Source: Apostichopus japonicus (taxonomy: Eukaryota > Echinodermata > Holothuroidea > Aspidochirotida > Stichopodidae). Taken from it: DNA of 64,000 nt. Positions 1 to 41,832 of the stretch are shown here, piece after piece (position 1 is the stretch's first letter; each line of letters begins with the position of its first letter). The stretch lies in NCBI RefSeq assembly GCF_037975245.1, contig NC_092572.1, positions 27,513,989 to 27,577,988 on the forward strand. Direction: 5' to 3'. Under the pieces are notes generated by a model that was given only the letters and a program-made list of their open reading frames with translations, was not told the origin of the DNA and searched no databases. A program made the position numbers and the translations under genes.

Positions 1-30517
<30,517 letters not shown>

Positions 30518-31356
30518 AAAGTCGGCATCACCTCTACATATAATACTTACAAATAATACTTTTAACCATTTATGTCATTTATGCATTCACCAATCCCCCC
30601 CCCCCCCCTTCTCCAAATGGACTGTTCCAGAATTTTTCTGTCACAGTTGTTTTGTTTTTTTTTGGACATATTTTAGTGGTGGCAGCAAGCATTTTTCTAT
30701 TTTGCTCCTTTATTTTCTCTCCTTCCTTTCTCTCGGCTTTACCGAAGGTCAATCGATTTTGTAATGCATATTCATGTTTTAGTACGGAATAACTGGATAC
30801 CAAGTTTTAAGGTTTTTTTTCTTCTTCCTTAAGAAAGGAAAGTCCAAATTGAAACACAATGTGGGTGAACATTTTGTTTTAAAACCTTTTAAACAAATTG
30901 ATTTGCAGCTTTGCTGTCATTTTCCACAGAGGAGGTACCTGTGTAACGTCTTTCACATACAACCTACCAGCGTTTTTGTTCCCCCCCCCCTACCCCCAGT
31001 CTCAAGGTGAACCTTCCTGTGGGAAGCTACATGTCACTAAGTACAAAAAAGAAGAAGGCACGTGCTTAGTAATAGTTATAACCTACAATTATATAACAAC
31101 CCTCAAAGAAAATATCTTTGGATTTTCGTGACTGAAGTTTGTCTTTCCTCATCCCCCCTTCGTCCGCCCTTCGTTTATACAATCTCTGTTTGTGGTGTAA
31201 AAAGTATTATTAAAGAGAGAGAACTGCCAGGGGGCGCAAAGAAAGATCCATTGAAAGCATTCCTTAAAATGTTACATCTTGATTCAGAGAAAATAAGTGT
31301 ATTGCTTGTCGACAAGTGACGGAAGGTTTTAATCTAATTCTGGAAAGATGTAACAA

Positions 31357-31362
31357 AATAAA
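31357..31362 (+). promoter_or_regulatory. Candidate poly(A) signal AATAAA (proximal)
   Basis: AATAAA 840 bases after the SORL1 stop, followed by a T-rich stretch (31368-31405) that would serve as the downstream element. Confidence 0.45.
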
Positions 31363-32797
31363 CCTCTTTTTTTTGTCTTTCTTTTTTTTCTTTTTTTTTC
31401 TCTTCTCTTACATTTCTTAATCCACTGCCACTGTACTCTAGGATTCTTGCTGACAATTTTTCACTGATGTCAATTTAAGATGAGAAAGACTCATTTATTT
31501 TTTTCGGTTTCTCTTTTGCTGGATTCTGATCTCGTTTTGTATTGCTTTGGTCTAGAACAAACAGGATCCAAAGATGAAAAAAAAAAAAACATAATATACT
31601 TTTCTATACATCAAAGACTTCTATATTTTTTTTCTTTTCCGCTGAATAAGAATTATTTCTTAATCCCCCACCCTCCTCCCCACCTCCTAACCTTTTTTTT
31701 TTATTGGGGGGAGGTTTTCATTTCCTGACAGCAGGTTACATTTGTACTTGCTATACAAAAGATGTAAGAGTTTGCTGCCGCCTTCGCACACTGCCTCCAC
31801 TGAACTGGACCGTACTCAAGTACTCAATAGTTTTAAAGTTCTCAATAGTCTTGAAAACCCCATGACGTTTGGGGTAGTGTGCGGCGAGCCTTATACAATT
31901 CTGGACCCTCGGGGTTTTCTATCAGGAAACAGAATCCCAAATAGGGCAAGTGGAATCATGTTGCTCCTAGTCAGTTTCCAAGTTGTATAATAGTCAACTG
32001 CAGTAGAACCATTTGCACGTATATTGGTCCAATGTTACTTACCCTCGGAAGAAAGGACAAATGTTGTCAAGCTTTTTGATTTGTTACCTGTTCTATCAAT
32101 CATTTGATTTTGGTATTTTCTAGTAGTTAACAACAAGATTACCCCCCCCCCCCCACCCCCCCTCCTCTATTACATTGGTGATATGTGATTTCAAATTTAA
32201 AAAAAGTAAATTTACCTTGGTGATTTGTGATTTCAAATTAAAAAGAAAAATGAAGGGAATTTGTAAATAGTTTATTTTTTTGTTAGAAACATTTTTCAGT
32301 ACTCAGAAGCCACAGCGTTGTTAATTTTATGTGGTATTTTTTTACGATTATTCTTCTTTTTTTTCTTTCTTTTTGTCTTGATGGTGGTGGGTTTTTTTTT
32401 CTTTCGTGTATAGTGCACCTGCTTTCCTTCTTTCATTGGATGGAATTTTTAGGGAAATATTATAATATTTGGTTATTGTATCTTTTCATCACATACTAAC
32501 CCAGAGCTGACACCCTTGAAATATAGCCCCCCTTTTTTCAACCTTTTTTTTTTTTTGTATTCTTCATTATGAGTACCGGATTAAAGTTAGCTTTTGTTCA
32601 CGAATTGTTATCTTACTTAATGGCCTTACTTAGACTGGGGGAAAATCAAATCGAAAGTCTAAACAAAAAAATTTTTTCTGGCTCGTATGGAATGAATATG
32701 GGTGGCGATCGCTGGTTAACATGTTACGGGAAATTTATACTGCTGACTGACTGAGACCAGTATTGGGCAGAATCGAACTGCCAATGGGGTAATTGCT

Positions 32798-32872
32798 CGA
32801 AAAGCTAGTAAAACCTGGTAGAGCGCAGAACTTATCATTTCTGTGCACACCGGTTCAAATCTTTTCCTAGCT
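32798..32872 (+). repeat. tRNA-like fragment (pseudogene or SINE head)
   Basis: Contains GGTAGAGCGCAGAAC (box A/D-arm style) and CACCGGTTCAAATC (box B, T-arm) at tRNA-like spacing with an anticodon-stem-like AGAA...TTCT between. The acceptor stem does not pair and the D-arm has an insertion, so it is not a working tRNA gene. Confidence 0.4.
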
Positions 32873-33170
32873 GACAATTATTTGGACAGTTTTTGGTACA
32901 GAATGTGCACACGGTTTACATCTGGGCATTCTGGTTTGACTTTGTCAATAAGGGATAGTTATAATCATTTCAGATACCATTTGTCTGAAAGATCAGAATA
33001 TCAGTAAACACAATATTGGTAGAGCAAAATAGTATTGATTGATTGACTGAAAGCAAAGCTCAGCATTGATTTATAGAAACTGATAGTGTCATGTGACCTG
33101 TCACATGACATTCAAATGCCATCATATGTGCCTACTTTATATTATTATGATTATTATTGTTGTAAATGAA

Positions 33171-33176
33171 AATAAA
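33171..33176 (+). promoter_or_regulatory. Candidate poly(A) signal AATAAA (distal)
   Basis: AATAAATGCC in an AT-rich context, followed within 40 bases by a GT-rich stretch (GGGTGGGTGGGTGG at 33211), the usual layout of a cleavage site. Confidence 0.45.
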
Positions 33177-33195
33177 TGCCAATGATATGTATATA

Positions 33196-33734
33196 CCTCT
33201 TTTGGGGTCAGATGGGTGGGTGGGTGGGTGAGGTGGGATAGGACTGGGCCAGGGCGAGGGGGCTCTTTTCTCTGAATGGTATAACCTCTTGGTTAAGATA
33301 AGGTATAACTCTTATGAAGCAATCAAATATCACTGCTAAAATGCACATTCAGGCTGTAAATGGGTTTCGCGTTGGTTTGATGTGAAACCCACAATCGGTT
33401 CAAGCCCATGGCCCATGATTTCCCGGTCGAAGCCCAGTTTAGAGCTGCAGAAAAGTCATCCGTAGCCCAAGGTGAACCCACTTGGGCCCAACAAACACAG
33501 CCTAATACAGTATGGGGTCCACCAAGCAAATGTTAGCTGGATACATTTCCCCTCTCATGTGACCAAAACAATGTGACCAACAAGTGATGTTGTATCATCT
33601 TGTGTTTTTTCCCCCTACCTAGGAGGCTTCTTTTGTTGCTGTATGTTTATGCGACTTTCCCAGAAACCAAATTGAAATCGCGATCACGATTTTTATAGTC
33701 TACCTAGCCTATCAAGACCGAGTTAAAATGTGTG

Positions 33735-33781
<47 letters not shown>

Positions 33782-34382
33782 ATACACACATATGTGACAA
33801 CTATGTGACACGACAGCTTACGTTAACGTACGCAAGCAAATGGATAGATAGGATTTTGCACATCAACCGTGCTTCCTAAAAACAATATTTTCATTTGTAT
33901 ACACATGTTTATAAGATTTAGGTACCTTCGATTTTGCACAATAACTAGTGATACCAGTACCATTAATTCTTAAGTCATTTTTTCCTCATGTTTTTGCAGA
34001 ATTTTCAGTAAAATTTGATTAGGCCTAAGGGATTTTTTTCAAAAATCTAACTAACATTGAGATGTTTTGAAATTGCGGAAATTCGTTCTTTTCTTCCTAT
34101 ATGTTGTGTCAAACCTGCCCTACATGTAAATAGAGATGCTTTAAAAGTACATGAATGCTGAGCCTAAGATGTGAAAATATATAGTAAACAACACAGTACG
34201 AAATTTTTATACCAGAAATTCTACCATAACCTTTTTGTAAACTAAAATTACTGGGATGGGTGATTTATAGTATCAAATACTTGCAATTTTTGATAGGTAA
34301 ATATTTTTCTCTCTAATCTTCCATCCAACCTAAAGACTATTAGAGGTTTTTTTCTTTTTTTATAATATTAGTTTTATCATCG

Positions 34383-34458
<76 letters not shown>

Positions 34459-35099
34459 CGCATTTCCAGTAGGCTACGTTGTGCATCATACCTGATACCC
34501 AGACTCTTTACAGAGAAACAAGCGGCCTAACCAGAGTATATGAAAAGAAGCCTAACACGAGAAGACTTACAGTTAAAGGTATCTGTCAAGGAACGTGATC
34601 TCAATGAGATTACTCGTTTCGAAGAGGAAAAAGAAAATAACGGTTGCATTGATTCTTTTCATTTTGTGTATCTGTTACAACGGTGACTAAAAATACAAAT
34701 GTGAAATGGAAAACCCTGTTTTTTTGTCGTATTTTCATTCAGAGTAGTAACTGTTTCATATGGGTTGTACATTGCCACTATACCACCCAGATCCGACGGG
34801 GGAGGGGGGAGGGTGTGGCTCAGGCGGTGGTGTACACACAAGGGGTGTTAGTTATTCCACTTAACGAATCTTTTGTCAAATTCGATGTAATATACAGTAT
34901 TACGAACCCTAATTAAGACCTTCAAATGTTTCCTTTCTTTAACTTAATACAGTCAGAATTCGTGAACACCATTCTGCTATTGTAAATAGACTTTTCAAAG
35001 GGTCACATGCCACATAACAGTTATCAGATCCACGAAGTAGGACAGATCCACGTTATCACAACGTTTGTCCATAATATGACGTCATTGCTCGTTCTTATA
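33196..35099. other. Intergenic, microsatellites only
   Basis: (GGGT)n at 33210, (TA)n at 33738-33770 and 34384-34456. No coding ORF recognised. Confidence 0.7.
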
Positions 35100-35880
35100 G
35101 ATCACTTAGCTACAATAGTGAAATGTGAATATTTGTATAAAGTTTGATTTCGTCGCACCCTCATCTCCGGAAGTCTAGAACTTTCTTGGTGACGGGTTGT
35201 CCCGTTTGGAAAATATTTAAGGGACTTGCTCGGATACACGTGTCATCTCAGCTTGGGACCTCCGCGACATGTGGATCATAACCAGTAGCTGACCTGTATT
35301 ATGATACTTAATTTCACCTATACTATAACATATCTTTACCGCGGGAACTTCAACCCTTCATTATCTTTATCTGTTCGGACATTGCCCGCTCGCGTTAATC
35401 ACTGCTCCGCGAGCTCTTTTCACCGGACTTAGTAACCTAACATACAATCACCTCCTGTCCGCGTCGCGGGTGATTATAGTTGATGAGCGTAGCCTAGCAC
35501 GGTTGCTGTTCATAGTTTAGTAAGCCTAGGCGCCCTACAGTACTACTACTACTTCGCACCTTCGAGAAGTTCCAACCAAGGTTCGGCGTAAAGATTCTCA
35601 CGCCACGATCTAAGCTTGGACTGAGCGACGGTGCGCTGTAATTTTTTTTGTGTACTGGAGGACATTTGACGATATGTCTGTGTCTTTTGACTTGTTAACT
35701 AGTTGTATAAAGCCTTATAACCTATACGTACGGAAACCTATTGGCTCTCTTAGAGCCAATCAGAATCGAGGAAATAATTTCAGTGTCAGTTCAGTTTGGG
35801 AAAAAAATATTCGCGGACCGGCCACTATTCATTTAATTTACTGGACGGACTAATCCGAATTATAACATCAGAGGTGAGTG
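35100..35880 (+). promoter_or_regulatory. Possible promoter and non-coding first exon
   Basis: CpG-rich relative to its neighbours (many CGCG/CCGCG words 35340-35620), with TATAAAG (35706-35712), two divergent CCAAT boxes in an inverted repeat (35740-35760) and a strong donor GAG|GTGAGT at 35873/35874. No ORF crosses the donor in a useful frame. A 5' UTR exon of a gene lying to the right is one explanation; no later exon is seen. Confidence 0.25.
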
Positions 35881-36062
35881 ATTTACATGATCTGAATCGC
35901 GCAAAAGAAGGCGGAAGTAATTCGTTGTGATGGATTCGAGGAAACAGATTTACATAATAACCAGCTGATACGGTAACTTAACTATTGTTTTTAAGAAAAC
36001 TTCAACCATTCATGTAATGAATGTATTCGATTAGACACATTCTATTGAACGCCATTCTATTG

Positions 36063-36120
<58 letters not shown>

Positions 36121-36963
36121 ACCCGTTCTGCATATGGTTGCCTATGGATACAAATTAGATTTACGATACTTTTTGAAATCTAAGCCTTATAATTTTTTCC
36201 CGCCATTCTGTGCTTGTAGCGTTATAAATAAAGTGTCGTTACTTTTGGTGTGAATAGTTGTTGCTGTGGGTGGTGGAAAGTTTCAATGAACTTACTTCTT
36301 TTCAAGAAGTTGACTGGGAAATAAATGTAAAAGGAACTGATATCGATAATAAGCTGCATAATAATATCTATCTATTTATCCATCCATCCATCCAGCCATC
36401 CATCCATCTCTCATTCAGTCTGGGTACTTTAGATTTAAATTAACTGTTAGGATTAGTTTAACCAGTACTTGTTTCACACTCTAAAAATGGAGCTCCCGTG
36501 GCGGTAGGGGGGGGGGGTTAAGCTGAGTGGATCTGGTCAGAGTGGGTCTTCCCACCTCAATGTTACATGCAAGCACGTCAAGACTTTATATCTAGGGAAC
36601 ATCTTCCAAGGGAGAATGCTTGGATCCTCCACTTTATCCAGCCATTTTTTTTTTGAAGCAATATGCGTGTTCCTATAGTCAGCTACCATTGTTCATTCAC
36701 TAATCACTGTTTACATCAACATATATGACACATGGAAAATATGTTACGTATACGCATATACGTTCACGCGTATACATACGTATATACGCAATAGATATAG
36801 GAATAACATAGGAATTGTCAGGAATTGATATGAAACTAAAACCATCGTGTAAATCGTAGTTATATTTGAAGAATGTAAAAATTAATAACTTACGCTCTCA
36901 ATAACCTCTCGCTCCTAAAAGCACTTTAACAACGCATGCGCATCAATATAATTCGTCATACAT

Positions 36964-37056
<93 letters not shown>

Positions 37057-38150
37057 GTATATACAGGATCTAACCGTTACCGATCTGCAAAAACAAAAAA
37101 AAACTATTTCCGGTTGGGGTTCGGTGTAATGAACTTGATCCATCTTCTGAACATCCATACGATCATGCAATCAAATTGTCAAGTGCCACAATAGTCCATG
37201 CTGCTCGCTATCGTATGCTCGCTTTATAATATACCATCTGAAACCTTTCTCTGCTCTAGTAAGTAGTAGGCCTGGAATGTGAAGATCTTGTTAATGTGAA
37301 ATGGAGCAATTAATTATGGTGCGACAGCTAATTTACAACTGCATGGGGTTGGATCAGGGCCCAGAGCAACGATTTTATGAGGCTGAAATGGGACTATTGG
37401 TGGGTGGGGAGGGATGGGTCAGATGTATTAGGTGAATCCATTCCTTTTGTCGCGGAAGTACCTAAGTAGTTCTCGTTTCGTATAATATCGAGAAACGGGA
37501 ATGCTGTCTACAACTTCATGGTGGTTGATGTGTTTTAAGCTCAACTTTTACCTCATTTATTTTAGTTGAAAAATCATGCCAACCATAGCAGTTTCTATGA
37601 CTACCATCCCTCTTTGTCTACAACCCCCTCCCCCTTACCATCCAACCCACACCCACTCGTGTGACTTCTGCACCATTGCAAGATTTACTGTATGATGCGT
37701 GTACAAGTATATCCCTGTTTTGACGAACGTTGTGCAAAAAAGCTTATCTAATAATAAGAACATACTTGATACAATAGCTTGATACTCAAAGAGTTGCAGT
37801 TGAGAGTTCCTTAAATTTTGGTGGTGGGTGGCACTATACCGTTAAATTAGAACATTTTCAAGAGATTCGTTCATACCGTCAAAGTTATTTGATTATAAAG
37901 GTCATCATATACGTTTAGACAAACTTATCGTGATTTCTGACTTAGATGTGCGAAACAAGGGGGAGGAGGGGGAGGAGGGTAGGAAGGGGAGGAGGGGAGA
38001 GGAGGTGAGATGAGGGGGAGGAGGGGAGGAGGGAGGAGTGGGTGCTTCTATTGGTTACAGCAGAGTATACGTAAGAGCGTGCGTCTGTTTCTGCAGCATG
38101 TGATAGATAGAGGTTATTACATAACGTTTGACAAAAATTGTAAACATTCA
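35881..38150. other. Intergenic, microsatellites only
   Basis: (TA)n at 36069-36117 and 36967-37052, (CCAT)n at 36379-36410, and a GGAGGG-rich stretch at 37960-38040. No gene recognised. Confidence 0.7.
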
Positions 38151-38273
38151 TACATACAAAGGAGAATATTATAGTGTCCCAGTCTAATGCAATGTTTTGT
38201 AAAACACGATTATGTAGGTTCCAATTCGATAGAGGTTGAAGTAAGATTTAGAAATCATAAATCGGATCTTAGA
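38150..38273 (+). pseudogene. Penelope-like element 1: GIY-YIG endonuclease, 5' piece
   Basis: Forward frame reads HDYVGSNSIEVEVRFRNHKS then DLR, the YVGST...RF.NHKSDLR block of the GIY-YIG domain that Penelope-like elements (PLEs) carry after their reverse transcriptase. It is cut at 38273 by a TIR element and resumes at 41420. Stops and frameshifts upstream mark it as dead. Confidence 0.75.
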
Positions 38274-38780
38274 CAGGGGCGGATCCAGGGGGGGGGGCCG
38301 ACCCGGCCCCGGCCCCCCTATTGGAAATCAGTTGGGGTTTTTTTATGTGGGAGTACTTCAAATTCCTAATAGGCATAACTTGGTGAAAGAAAAGCCTAAT
38401 AAATATCCAGCTGCTCTTCCCTGAAACGCGATCGTTTTTATTCCAAATTTGAGACTAAGGCAATTATCAGGCCTACGCGACATCACGTATTAAATAGATA
38501 CGGCTCAGTACCATAGTGCTGACTATTACTGTCAGGGAAAATCAATGCACAGTTAGCAAGTATATCATAATTATCTGAATGAAAGGGGGTGCAGGCGGTT
38601 TTACACTATCTAACGCAACGTAGTCGCCAAGAACCTGAAATATTTTTAAGGGAGGGCCCGAGGAACATGAACTTATAGCATGCTCCTCGTGGTGAAACAT
38701 AATTGCACCTATTAGGTGAATTGAGTGTACTGTTAATAGTAGGAGAGAGTAGTGTAGGTTCTTATGACTAACTAGACCGG

Positions 38781-38817
38781 TTTCTGCTCTCAAACTTTAT
38801 AGGAGGAGCTTCATCAG
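38781..38817 (-). ncRNA. Hammerhead-ribozyme-like core of PLE 2
   Basis: On the minus strand CTGATGA (38817-38811), a GCTC...GAGC hairpin and GAAAC (38784-38780), then CGGTC. Same box order as in PLE 1, just inside the 3' pseudo-LTR. The pair next to the boxes is A-A, so folding is not ideal. Confidence 0.35.
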
Positions 38818-38929
38818 TAGTAGCCTTTGAATATTTTATATTCGGCCTGGGCGTCTCGTTCTCAAAATGCATCTATTTTCTGTGCACGAGTTTTTATGGA
38901 CTCATAGTGCAGCTATAAGAGCATCTAAA

Positions 38930-40262
38930 AGAGCTTCGTGTGAACCTTGAGAGTCAGCTGATTCTTCGTTAGTATGAAACCTTGAGTTAACAAGTAAATC
39001 TTTGAGATTTTGGGCCCTTTTGTAGGCTAGCATCGGTTCTTTTGGAAACAGTTTGGATAATTCCGCGTGCAGGGGCGTAGCGAGCGGTCGCTGTCGGCAA
39101 ATTTTGGGTCTGTCGGCAAAAGGAGAAAAGGTGAAGAGAGCGGAAGGGGAAGAAAGAAGGAAAGCTGAAAAGAGAAAAGGAGAACGAGAGCTTCTTTATC
39201 GGTTATTTCGATTTTCCAGTTCTTCATCTGATAAACTCATTCACCAATCCAATCGCCCGACGCCTGCAAGTTAAAAACCTCTCGGCAAATTACTGATAAT
39301 GTCACGGCCGTCAGTATAGCTACTGTAGCCAGGCTCAGCTAGACGAGTGCCAGAATCGCCGGCAACTCAGTGAAAGAAATGGAGTAGGCTTCCGTATAGG
39401 CCGCAGCCCATGAGTCGTGCTATCGTGTGACAACGTGTCGTTATTATCCTCTGTTCAGAATGACGTCATCGCAGATGTCATTCGTTCTCCGTGAAAAACT
39501 TAAGGACACGGCTCACGAATTGTACACAATTTTTAACGTTTCTCGCTTGTATATCAATGAATGTTGTTATTTCTCATTACCGGAAAGTTTTCTGAACATT
39601 TTCATCACGAAGTTTCACTATTTCAACGATCGGTGAAAGAGAAAACACAGTTCGATAATTGGTCCCAATTAATTCTTCTTCTGCCGACTGCCATAAAAAT
39701 AATATCGAAATGGAAATTCTACGGTGCCAAATTTGACTTAAAATATGCACCAGATTGCATCTAAGGACGTTTCAAAACTAAAAATTTTCCAAAGGGGAGG
39801 GGGACACCCCCTCCCCTTAGACCCCTCGCCCATTTCAGTCACCACTTCCAGATCCGTCGGCAAATCAAATCCTCCACACCCCCCCCCCCCCCCAACAACA
39901 ACAACAAACTTCGCTACGCCCCTGTCCGCGTGTTGCGAGATTAAGTGCCAATGTTTCAAAAGTACATTTTTCAAATGCGTGGTTTTGATATGGAGTGTAT
40001 AGGTAAGCTTGAACACCATTGGTGGTTCCTTTTGTTTAGGTTTGGTAGTGAGGTATTGCCCAAGGTTTTCAAATTTTATGCCTTTCGTGGCTGAGGCAAT
40101 TTCCTCTTTCTTATAGTTACGGAGTAACAGTTTCTCTGTGAACGCATTCTTTTTCTGTAAGAAATCAGTCTCATTTTTACAGAGACGTGCGTATCGTAAG
40201 ACTTCCCCTTTAATGAAGCCTTTAAAAGTGGCAAGTGGGTGTGCAGAGTTTCTGTCGAGGTA
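38930..40262 (-). pseudogene. C-terminal thumb/linker of PLE 2, split by element B
   Basis: After KPTETF the frame runs on with YARLCKNE and KLTYTLHIKTTHLKN, then KHWHLISQHA. It continues beyond element B with ELSKLFPKEPMLAYKRAQ and NLKDLLVNSRF, the linker motif between RT and GIY-YIG in PLEs. A stop follows at about 38932. Confidence 0.75.
39070..39924. mobile_element. hAT-like element B, 855 bp, 8-bp TSD
   Basis: TIRs CAGGGGCGTAGCGA at 39070-39083 and its inverse complement ending at 39924. The exact 8-bp direct repeat TCCGCGTG flanks it (39062-39069 and 39925-39932). Eight-bp TSDs and CAGGG termini are hallmarks of hAT transposons. No transposase inside; a purine-rich stretch lies at 39117-39190. 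Removing it plus one TSD restores the PLE frame across the site. Confidence 0.85.
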
Positions 40263-40950
40263 TTAGAAGGTTTCCGTGGGTTTGGTGTAGACTTTGGTGT
40301 CTAATAACCCATTGGTTTCGAACCTTGGACCTTTGAAGATTTTCAGATCTAAGTATGTTACCTCGGTGTGTAATATTTCTACCGTAAACTTTAAGAAGCG
40401 GTTAATTTCATTCAACCTGTTTACTAGTTGTTCAAGTTCCTGAGGTGAACCGTCGTAAAGCAATAGAATTTCATCTCTATAGCGGAGCCATTTTAAGATT
40501 TTATTATCTGTCGGTAAAATCTGGTTTTCCAGTCTATGCATGACGATATAACAGATTTCCGGAGAGGCTTGGCTACCCATTGCGCAACCGATCATTTGTA
40601 GATAGAATTGGTTATTAAACTCGAAACAGTTTCTTGTTAAAAATAAGTTCAATTAGTTTGCGCATGGATATGGAAGATATTTTATTTATTCCATATTCGC
40701 TTTTTTCCGCCTTTTCATAGACTTCTTGACATATATCTAATGCCTCCTCTTATGGAGTATTGGTATACATGGCGACGACATCGAGTGTAGCAAGTACTAC
40801 TGCTTTTGGTAACGGGGTGGCTTCCACAATTTTCAAAATGTGATTTGTGTCTTTCACATAGGTGCTTTGTTTTAATACAATAGGAAGCAAGAAATAGTCC
40901 ACAAATTCCGATATTTTTTCGGTCGGTGATCCGTTTCCGCTTATAATCGG
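40263..40950 (-). pseudogene. Reverse transcriptase of Penelope-like element 2
   Basis: Minus-strand frames give ISGNGSPTEKISEFVDYFLL, LATLDVVAMYTNTP (motif A with its Asp), FNNQFYLQMIGCAMGSQASP (motif B), LKWLRYRDEILLLYDG (motif C, YRDEI where active copies have Y-x-D-D) and KPTETF. These are diagnostic of PLE reverse transcriptases. A stop after TNTP, a frameshift near 40645 and the altered DD show it is inactive. Confidence 0.85.
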
Positions 40951-41419
40951 GCCCTCCCTTAAAAATACTTCAGGTTCTTGGCGACTACGTTGCGTTAGAT
41001 AGTGTAAAACGGCCTACATCCCCATTTCATTAATAAGTATATCATAATTATCTCATTGAATATATCTTGTTTTATGTTTTTTCTTGGGGTGAATCTGGTG
41101 TCATAATTTTCGCGCAAAAGAAAAAACGAATCGACGCAATAATAGTGTATCCATTGTACATGCACTGTTGAGCGTTGTTAAATATGTGTCTATCGAGAAA
41201 AAATATGTGCACAAAAAAGCGTGTCTGCAACGTCTCTGGTTTTCTAGTTTTTGGCGAAATGTTTCACCATTTTGCATCTAAGCACTCACAATTAACCAAA
41301 AATTTCCAAGGGGGAGGGGTCAACCCCTCCCCCTAGACCCCTCCCCCAGGACGCAGATCAATAAAGTGCTACCATCGGGAGGTCGGCCCCCCTTTCTCAA
41401 AATCCTGGATCCGCCCCTG

Positions 41420-41640
41420 TTAGAGGTAGTTCGCGTCCAAGATGCGAACTAACCCTCCATTTCCAAAGCATCAAACTCACTCGGACATCAAATTCATCGT
41501 TTAGAGAAGCAAAAACACGTCACTGACCATAAACGATTGTATTCTGACTATAAACGCGAAGGTTACTGGATAACACAACTGCAAAGCATCCACCCCTTAT
41601 AGGACTGAATTTAAAATGATAGAATCAATTCTACGAAACG
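41420..41640 (+). pseudogene. Penelope-like element 1: GIY-YIG endonuclease, 3' piece
   Basis: Continues the domain: CELTLHFQSIKLT, then in shifted frames SDIKFIV and LEKQKHVTDHKRLYSDYKRE with GYWITQLQSIHPL, the H-F-N ... S-D-I ... E-x-Y-W-I-x-Q-L-x-T-I-x-P motif order of PLE GIY-YIG domains. At least two frameshifts are needed. Removing 38274-41424 joins it to the 5' piece. Confidence 0.75.
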
Positions 41641-41805
41641 TATTAGCTTTTTGTAATCACAGGTTTTTGCCCGGTGACCTGTTGTTCACTCCGGGAAACT
41701 GACCTTGGCTCATTGAAGGAGGGAAATGATTGTTAAGTTCTTCTTTCTTTCTTTCTTTATTTATTTACTGATTTATTTGTCGCGAGTCTAGCTTCTCCTA
41801 ACACA

Positions 41806-41832
41806 CTGATGAAGACTCATTGAAAGTCGAAA
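41806..41832 (+). ncRNA. Hammerhead-ribozyme-like core of PLE 1
   Basis: CTGATGA (41806-41812), a hairpin with GACT...AGTC arms, then GAAA (41829-41832), the two conserved boxes of a hammerhead ribozyme around stem II. It lies 170 bases past the PLE 1 GIY-YIG end, on the same strand, where PLEs are known to encode hammerhead motifs. An extra A before stem II and an unclear stem III make activity uncertain. Confidence 0.4.

Larger units (their letters stand above)
30518..33195 (+). other. SORL1: Probable SORL1 3' UTR
   Basis: No ORF of interest after the stop codon; T-rich sequence with C-runs (30595, 30978, 32142). Two AATAAA hexamers are the best polyadenylation candidates, so the UTR could be about 0.85 kb or about 2.7 kb long. 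The end is inferred, not seen. Confidence 0.55.
38577..41034 (-). mobile_element. Penelope-like element 2, minus strand, 19-bp TSD
   Basis: Flanked by the 19-bp direct repeat AAGTATATCATAATTATCT at 38558-38576 and 41035-41053. Its two ends are inverted copies of about 85 bp (38577-38661 and 40948-41034), the pseudo-LTR arrangement typical of PLEs. Between them, in minus orientation, lies a decayed reverse transcriptase and linker interrupted by element B. Little room remains for a GIY-YIG domain, so it is probably incomplete. Confidence 0.85.
38274..41419. mobile_element. TIR element A, CAGGGGCGGATCCAGG ends, 5-bp TSD
   Basis: CAGGGGCGGATCCAGG at 38274-38289 and its inverse complement ending at 41419. 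The 5-bp direct repeat TTAGA flanks both ends (38269-38273 and 41420-41424). Without the PLE nested in it, element A is about 670 bp with no transposase, hence non-autonomous. hAT-type termini are likely; 5-bp TSDs are described for one hAT subgroup. A related end fragment lies near 45525. Confidence 0.8.
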
